Shown here: positions 6,001-6,748 of the stretch, piece after piece
Numbering within the stretch: position 1 is the first letter of the stretch
Layout: the number at the start of each line of letters is the position of its first letter
Source of the DNA: Thermoplasmatales archaeon
GTDB lineage: Archaea > Thermoplasmatota > Thermoplasmata > Methanomassiliicoccales > Methanomethylophilaceae
Assembly (NCBI GenBank): GCA_012522645.1
Contig: JAAYKC010000163.1
Location: 1-6,748 of the forward strand
Direction of reading: 5' to 3'
DNA: 6,748 bases
Translations under genes and position numbers: made by a program
The notes under the pieces: generated by a model
What the model was told of the DNA's origin: nothing
Database searches by the model: none
The model's input: only the letters and a program-made list of their open reading frames with translations

Positions 6001-6748
6001 CCCTGTCCGGCGTCTATGAGGCGATCGACTCCGGCAGCTACACCGCAACGGCGACTCTCTCCCTCGGATACATATGGTCCGACGGTTCCGTGAGTCCCAA
6101 GGAGATCGTGTGGAGCATAGGCCCGATACAGATATCCGGAGTGATCATCACCATAGACGGGGATGCGGACCTGAGATATACAGGATCGGCCGTGACGCCC
6201 GGCATAACGGTCACTCTGGGCGGTGTCCCATTCGACACGGCCAACTACACAATGTCCTACACGGATAACACAGAGGCCGGGACGGTGACGATAATCACAG
6301 TCAAGGGTGCGGGCAACTACGCCGGAACGGCGGCGGTGACATTCGTCATACTCAGGGCGGAGATCACCAAGCCCACGGCCGATGCGACCGAGTTCACATT
6401 CAACGGCGTGGAGCAGACCTACGTCCCCGGCGGCGTGACGGACAAGATGACCGTCACAGGCGATAAGAGGACGAATGCAGGACCCCATATCGTCACAGTC
6501 TCCATAATTGACAAGGTGAACTACCAGTGGACCGACGGCACTCAGACGGATGTGACCTTCACCTTCACTATAGCGGGGAAGGGCATAGCCTTGCTCGTGG
6601 AGCCGATAGGCAGCGAGACCCACACAGGATCCCAGATCTCCCCGGCAGTCACCGTGAAGGACGGGTCCGTGACCCTCGCCCTCGGCACCGATTACACCGT
6701 ATCCTACGGCACAAACGTCGACGCGGGAACCGGAGCGGGCTCCGTCAC
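1..6748 (+). CDS. Giant secreted repeat-rich adhesin-like surface protein, partial at both ends
   Basis: Seen: one uninterrupted frame (codons start at position 3) fills the window, giving 2,248 residues without a stop. A signal peptide lies at residues 1-23, followed by ten InlB-B-type repeats (41-970) with two YWFE modules, then A, B, P, Q and MBG-like beta modules (971-2248). The sequence is rich in Thr, Gly, Tyr, Asp and Val, and has only five Cys (residues 233, 1281, 1573, 1727, 1935). Known: such repeat stacks form stalks of cell-surface adhesins in gut bacteria and in Methanomassiliicoccales archaea. Inferred: exported by Sec and displayed outside the cell as an attachment protein; ligand unknown. 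No enzyme motif was seen. The true start is probably a few codons upstream of base 1, because basic residues (R1, R3) precede the hydrophobic core and the internal ATG at 24 would remove them. The C-terminal anchor is not visible, and no neighbouring gene is present to give operon context. The surface-protein class is sure; adhesion itself is an inference. Confidence 0.93.
3..71 (+). other. Sec-type signal peptide (N-terminal end of the protein)
   Basis: Residues 1-23 show a short basic n-region (RGRP), a hydrophobic core (IMLIILVV) and a small-residue c-region (STTAFAIGA) running into DKDTP. Cleavage is likely after A20 or A23. No Cys sits at the cleavage site, so this is not a lipoprotein signal. 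The basic residues lie before the ATG at 24. The only purine-rich run upstream (AGGGG at 3-7) is about 16 bases from that ATG, too far for a normal ribosome binding site. Both points favour a start codon outside the window. Confidence 0.82.
123..359 (+). repeat. InlB-B-type repeat 1 (degenerate, long insert)
   Basis: The first module after the signal peptide. The hallmarks are a YTVSF opening strand, the core LSFLGWYT near residues 82-89, FDYSTKITEDT and the closing LYAHF, where the family usually ends in LYAKW. An acidic insert (EIHDSDDTMEG) follows the GWY core. Known: this is the beta-grasp-like repeat first described in Listeria internalin B and Bacteroides surface proteins. Confidence 0.75.
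366..578 (+). repeat. InlB-B-type repeat 2 (degenerate)
   Basis: The module opens with YLVTFADADGS and closes with LVPHF. The GW core has become FDAWYYNG, losing the usual Gly. It ends directly before the next repeat, with only VDY between. It is assigned by position, strand pattern and the PKPGKMF segment, and is weaker than repeats 3, 5, 9 and 10. Confidence 0.62.
588..779 (+). repeat. InlB-B-type repeat 3
   Basis: A well-formed copy: YYVVFVSSGT, then the family linker DDPTRTGYTF, core CWSLSEGG (Cys in place of the usual Gly) and the closing LLYSVW. The Cys at residue 233 is one of only five in the protein. About 64 residues, the normal family length. Confidence 0.85.
798..1046 (+). repeat. 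YWFE module 1 (spacer domain paired with an InlB-B repeat)
   Basis: Residues 266-348 begin YQVAYWFE and pass through a Tyr/Asn-rich loop (DENGNFSYYNS). An ATAGSSITFTAANVGYSIN segment leads to the signature SGNGNSVVNVYFYR. Known from memory of bacterial surface proteins: a very similar module, ending like GDGSTVVNIYYDR, often sits directly before an InlB-B repeat, as it does here. I am not certain which Pfam family covers it; a MucBP-like fold is the likely relative. Confidence 0.7.
1053..1358 (+). repeat. InlB-B-type repeat 4 (long form)
   Basis: It opens YKFVFDLNGTNAS and closes with YTAKAQW, with the core RTGQKFTGWQV in the middle. At about 102 residues it is far longer than the usual 60-70, through an insert with KLDQEIYDIWPSLNEAADN before the core and a Thr/Gly loop (AGTNTGTGSAP) before the last strand. 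Together with YWFE module 1 it forms a two-domain unit. Confidence 0.75.
1380..1580 (+). repeat. YWFE module 2
   Basis: Residues 460-526 restart with SVNYWFEVIDGE, matching VAYWFE of module 1. They continue through a Tyr/Ser-rich stretch (YYKSQEYSQKYYSSG) to TSNFYYDY, the equivalent of NVYFYR. The central part is divergent and shorter than in module 1 (67 against 83 residues). It is again followed immediately by an InlB-B repeat, so a module pair has been duplicated. Confidence 0.62.
1590..1796 (+). repeat. InlB-B-type repeat 5 (canonical)
   Basis: The best textbook copy of the first half: YVFTLNYLGKG, DPTYGGYEFGGWYTNSDF, GNAFDFTGAKM and the closing LMLYAKW. All landmark residues of the family are kept (GY.F.GWY, FDF, LYAKW). 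Confidence 0.92.
1806..2063 (+). repeat. InlB-B-type repeat 6 (degenerate)
   Basis: The opening strand is HVVTAYLEGGETETV and the core FDGWVWYVPTGDG; the close is AELFPTW. An Asp-rich loop (GDDDYYG) stands before the core. The domain is assigned by the spacing of the GW core and the terminal Trp; sequence similarity alone is weak. Confidence 0.58.
2076..2294 (+). repeat. InlB-B-type repeat 7 (degenerate)
   Basis: It opens FTVTYTDGTATVED and carries the core IPAGKTFVGWSLDTG. It closes with VVLTANF, with Phe in place of the terminal Trp. Its length of about 73 residues fits the family. Confidence 0.68.
2313..2534 (+). repeat. InlB-B-type repeat 8 (core lost)
   Basis: The strand VLVTLHSGHGDDVV and the close HLYAVW are family-like. 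The GW core is replaced by GHSMQEIWVSGG, so the usual F.GW is missing. This is the last copy written in the N-terminal style of codon use, with CTA, TTA and TCA still present just before and within it. Confidence 0.58.
2547..2723 (+). repeat. InlB-B-type repeat 9, first of a near-identical pair
   Basis: It contains YTITFDSAGGSAV, DPTREGHTFAGWSPALP and the closing TVAQW. It matches the next repeat at 40 of 59 residues by my count, with many stretches identical at DNA level (for example ATAACCTTCGACTCGGC). The start-to-start period to repeat 10 is 189 bases. The core reads GWSPALP where most copies have GWY, a common short form of the family. Confidence 0.93.
2736..2912 (+). repeat. InlB-B-type repeat 10, second of a near-identical pair
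   Basis: The opening YTITFDSAGGSAV is identical to repeat 9. It continues with NPTREGHAFAGWSPALP and ends LTAVW. It is the last InlB-type module in the window; the protein changes to YTG/MBG-like modules directly after it. The tandem copy suggests a later duplication than those that made repeats 1-8. Confidence 0.93.
2913..3122 (+). repeat. A module 1 ('YTG..QTGV' beta module)
   Basis: Key landmarks are DLVYTGSVQTGVPEGTGY, the TGNTGTGAGGYTATAAL turn and the end GYAWTDGST..KEIPWTI. Known: this pattern (YTG, QTGV, GxYTATATL, GYxWxDGS, WxI) recurs in long surface proteins of gut bacteria and archaea beside MBG-type domains. A second copy follows at 5919 and a diverged third at 6360. Confidence 0.8.
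3123..3359 (+). repeat. B module 1 ('TDYTISY..GAGNYTGT' beta module)
   Basis: Landmarks are STIYTGNAIEPGV, LTDYTISYGANINV and VTGAGNYTGTETKTFAIVKA. Known: the YTG..I.P.V...L..GTDYTVSY..N..VGTATV...G.GNYTGT pattern is one of the commonest stalk modules of bacterial surface proteins. It sits between A1 and the first P module, and A-B occurs as a linked pair again at 5919-6359. Confidence 0.83.
3360..3581 (+). repeat. P module 1 (most diverged P copy)
   Basis: It begins YNMTGVSWSGTTFIYNGNE and ends NHNEPTVADNTWMIV, 74 residues. It matches P2-P5 at Y.M.G..WS....Y.G, V...GLP.GVSA.YT and the Y-T.N-NEP segment, but lacks the PxHGW end. It lies outside the tandem array, upstream of MBG1, and so is probably the oldest copy. 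Confidence 0.82.
3582..3818 (+). repeat. MBG-like domain 1
   Basis: Landmarks are ATYPGETVTFGTDPELMISVSGF, GNVNVGTYSLTPSGG, NYVFDYVSGTLTIERA. The combination GF..GE, VGTYSLTPSG, NY.F.Y..G.LTI is that of the MBG domains (MBG_2-type) found in bacterial and archaeal surface proteins. It separates P1 from the Q-P array; its partner at 5676-5918 closes the array on the other side. Confidence 0.78.
3819..4055 (+). repeat. Q module 1, first of four tandem Q-P units
   Basis: Landmarks are YEGVYDGTGHGITVNPDGG, VTYGETEGVYDLTDSPTY, NVGEYTVYFKVV and the end YYNSASVSIIKAN. This is the widespread 'YDGt.HgI.V...V.Y....Y.Lt..P.Y..vG.YtVYfkv' stalk module. Bases 3849-3998 match 4311-4460 of Q2 at 145 of 150 positions. 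The 3' third resembles Q3 instead. A Cys (residue 1281) stands just before the conserved core. Confidence 0.9.
4056..4283 (+). repeat. P module 2
   Basis: 76 residues, YDMSGITWSGDNIVYDGTM to IPDHGWSVVKA. Its inner stretch VVGNYQANATF is shared with P4 but not with P3 or P5. An N-A-T sequon (Asn codon at 4206) sits where P4 and P5 also carry one. Confidence 0.9.
4284..4517 (+). repeat. Q module 2
   Basis: 78 residues beginning IQNVTSDGFEGVYD. The core is nearly identical in DNA to Q1, with D-G to D-S as a notable change in the usually conserved YDGT. The tail GAVLISISKAN is shared with Q4, not with Q1 or Q3. An N-V-T sequon opens the module (Asn codon at 4290). Confidence 0.9.
4518..4745 (+). 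repeat. P module 3
   Basis: 76 residues. The stretch SEDNFVYD..EKTVTITGGLP.GVTV and the end HGWNI are shared with P5, marking both as the same subtype. The end reads IPCHGW, with Cys at residue 1573. The N-A-T sequon of P2, P4 and P5 is replaced by H-V-T here. Confidence 0.9.
4746..4979 (+). repeat. Q module 3
   Basis: 78 residues beginning VQNVTYNGYAGVYDGND. The 5' part is close to Q1 and Q2 (ITVNPGGGVVTYG, EGVYDLTESP), then it diverges at YADAGTYTVYF, where synonymous sites change too (GTA TAC for GTG TAT). The tail VVRES..DYYNFATVSITKAN is the Q1 subtype. It carries the N-V-T sequon at 4752. Confidence 0.9.
4980..5207 (+). repeat. P module 4
   Basis: 76 residues with VVGNYQANATF as in P2, and IPCHGW as in P3 (Cys residue 1727). 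DNA in the segment encoding NYQANATF is almost the same as in P2. This mosaic pattern fits partial gene conversion between neighbouring P copies. Confidence 0.9.
5208..5447 (+). repeat. Q module 4 (most diverged Q copy, two residues longer)
   Basis: 80 residues beginning LQNVTHSGFEGAYDGTPH. The middle differs from Q1-Q3 (VISSEGGEVTYLNTVSGDYDL), while the tail YMGAALISISKAY matches Q2. N-V-T is kept at 5214. It has escaped the homogenisation seen in Q1-Q3. Confidence 0.88.
5448..5675 (+). repeat. P module 5, last of the tandem Q-P units
   Basis: 76 residues of the P3 subtype (SEDNFVYD, EKTVTITGGLP.GVTV, HGWNI). The Cys position of P3/P4 is Ser here (IPSHGW), and the N-A-T sequon is at 5598. 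It is followed directly by the second MBG-like domain, as P1 is by the first. Confidence 0.9.
5676..5918 (+). repeat. MBG-like domain 2
   Basis: Landmarks are PLTISAENKTVTFPQEAPPFTV, GYSGFVNGEDETVLGG, YSITPSGLTSGNYDI, AGILTVERA. The order of elements is the same as in MBG1 (GF..GE, ITPSG, NY.I, G.LTVERA), but sequence outside those points is different. It carries one of the five cysteines (residue 1935) in AFACAYDG, where MBG1 has none. Confidence 0.82.
5919..6125 (+). repeat. A module 2
   Basis: It repeats A1 closely: VPAAVTGLIYNGGLQTGV against IPAAVTDLVYTGSVQTGV, SGSYTATATLSLGYIWSDGS against GGYTATAALESGYAWTDGS, and KEIVWSI against KEIPWTI. The start-to-start distance to A1 is 3,006 bases. 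The YTG of the family is YNG here. Confidence 0.85.
6126..6359 (+). repeat. B module 2
   Basis: It follows A2 as B1 follows A1: LRYTGSAVTPGITVTLGG, ANYTMSYTDNTEAG and VKGAGNYAGTAAVTFVILRA. The usual TDYT is ANYT. Same length class as B1 (78 against 79 residues). Confidence 0.83.
6360..6581 (+). repeat. A module 3 (diverged)
   Basis: It keeps FTFNGVEQTYVPGG, the NAGPHIVTVSI strand and the end NYQWTDGTQTDVTFTFTIAGK, in the order of A1 and A2, but QTGV has become QTYV and the Trp before the final I is Phe. It is assigned mainly by order, the QWTDGT motif and its place before another B module. Confidence 0.68.
6582..6748 (+). repeat. B module 3, cut by the window end
   Basis: Starts GIALLVEPIGSETHTGSQISPAVTV, continues LALGTDYTVSYGTNVDAGTG and is cut within a strand equivalent to VTVTGAGNY. 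TDYTVSYGTN is closer to the family consensus than the matching part of B2. The frame is still open at the last base, so the protein continues. Confidence 0.8.

Noticed and set aside
3..6748. Pyrrolysine (TAG read-through), which is possible in Methanomassiliicoccales
   Set aside because: No in-frame TAG, TAA or TGA codon occurs anywhere in the window, so there is nothing to read through.

Overview
The whole window is the inside of one very large plus-strand gene. The reading frame with codons starting at multiples of 3 is open from the first complete codon (position 3) to the last base: 2,248 sense codons, no stop and no frameshift when translated line by line. It encodes a secreted, repeat-built surface protein of the adhesin-like type. 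The start codon is probably just left of the window and the C-terminus, with any cell anchor, is to the right. No second gene, RNA gene, mobile element, CRISPR array, terminator or promoter is supported, and no intergenic DNA is visible.

Layout by position (residue number = position/3). 3-71: Sec-type signal peptide. 123-2912: ten InlB-B/Listeria-Bacteroides type repeats, most very divergent, with two 'YWFE' spacer modules inserted at 798-1046 and 1380-1580; the last two repeats (2547-2723, 2736-2912) are near-identical neighbours on a 189-base period. 2913-3359: an A-B pair of 'YTG'-type beta modules. 3360-3818: a P module followed by an MBG-like domain. 3819-5675: four tandem Q-P units of about 462 bases. 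5676-5918: a second MBG-like domain. 5919-6748: A-B again, then a diverged A and a B cut by the window end. Read in order: A1 B1 P1 MBG1 (Q P)x4 MBG2 A2 B2 A3 B3.

The source is most likely an archaeon of the Methanomassiliicoccales (gut Methanomethylophilaceae type). Arg is written AGG/AGA in 20 of 24 cases by my count, ATA is very common for Ile, and giant proteins with Listeria-Bacteroides repeats are known from that group. This is inference: the modules also occur in Firmicutes, Actinobacteria and other gut bacteria, and no phylogenetic marker is present.

The expected role is an extended extracellular stalk of small beta-sandwich or beta-grasp modules exposed on the cell surface for attachment to host, particle or partner cells. 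No catalytic motif was seen. The most informative part is the internal history: nested duplication of the Q-P array, one DNA stretch that looks recently homogenised, a codon-use seam near 2465-2545, and N-glycosylation sequons and cysteines that recur at fixed repeat positions.
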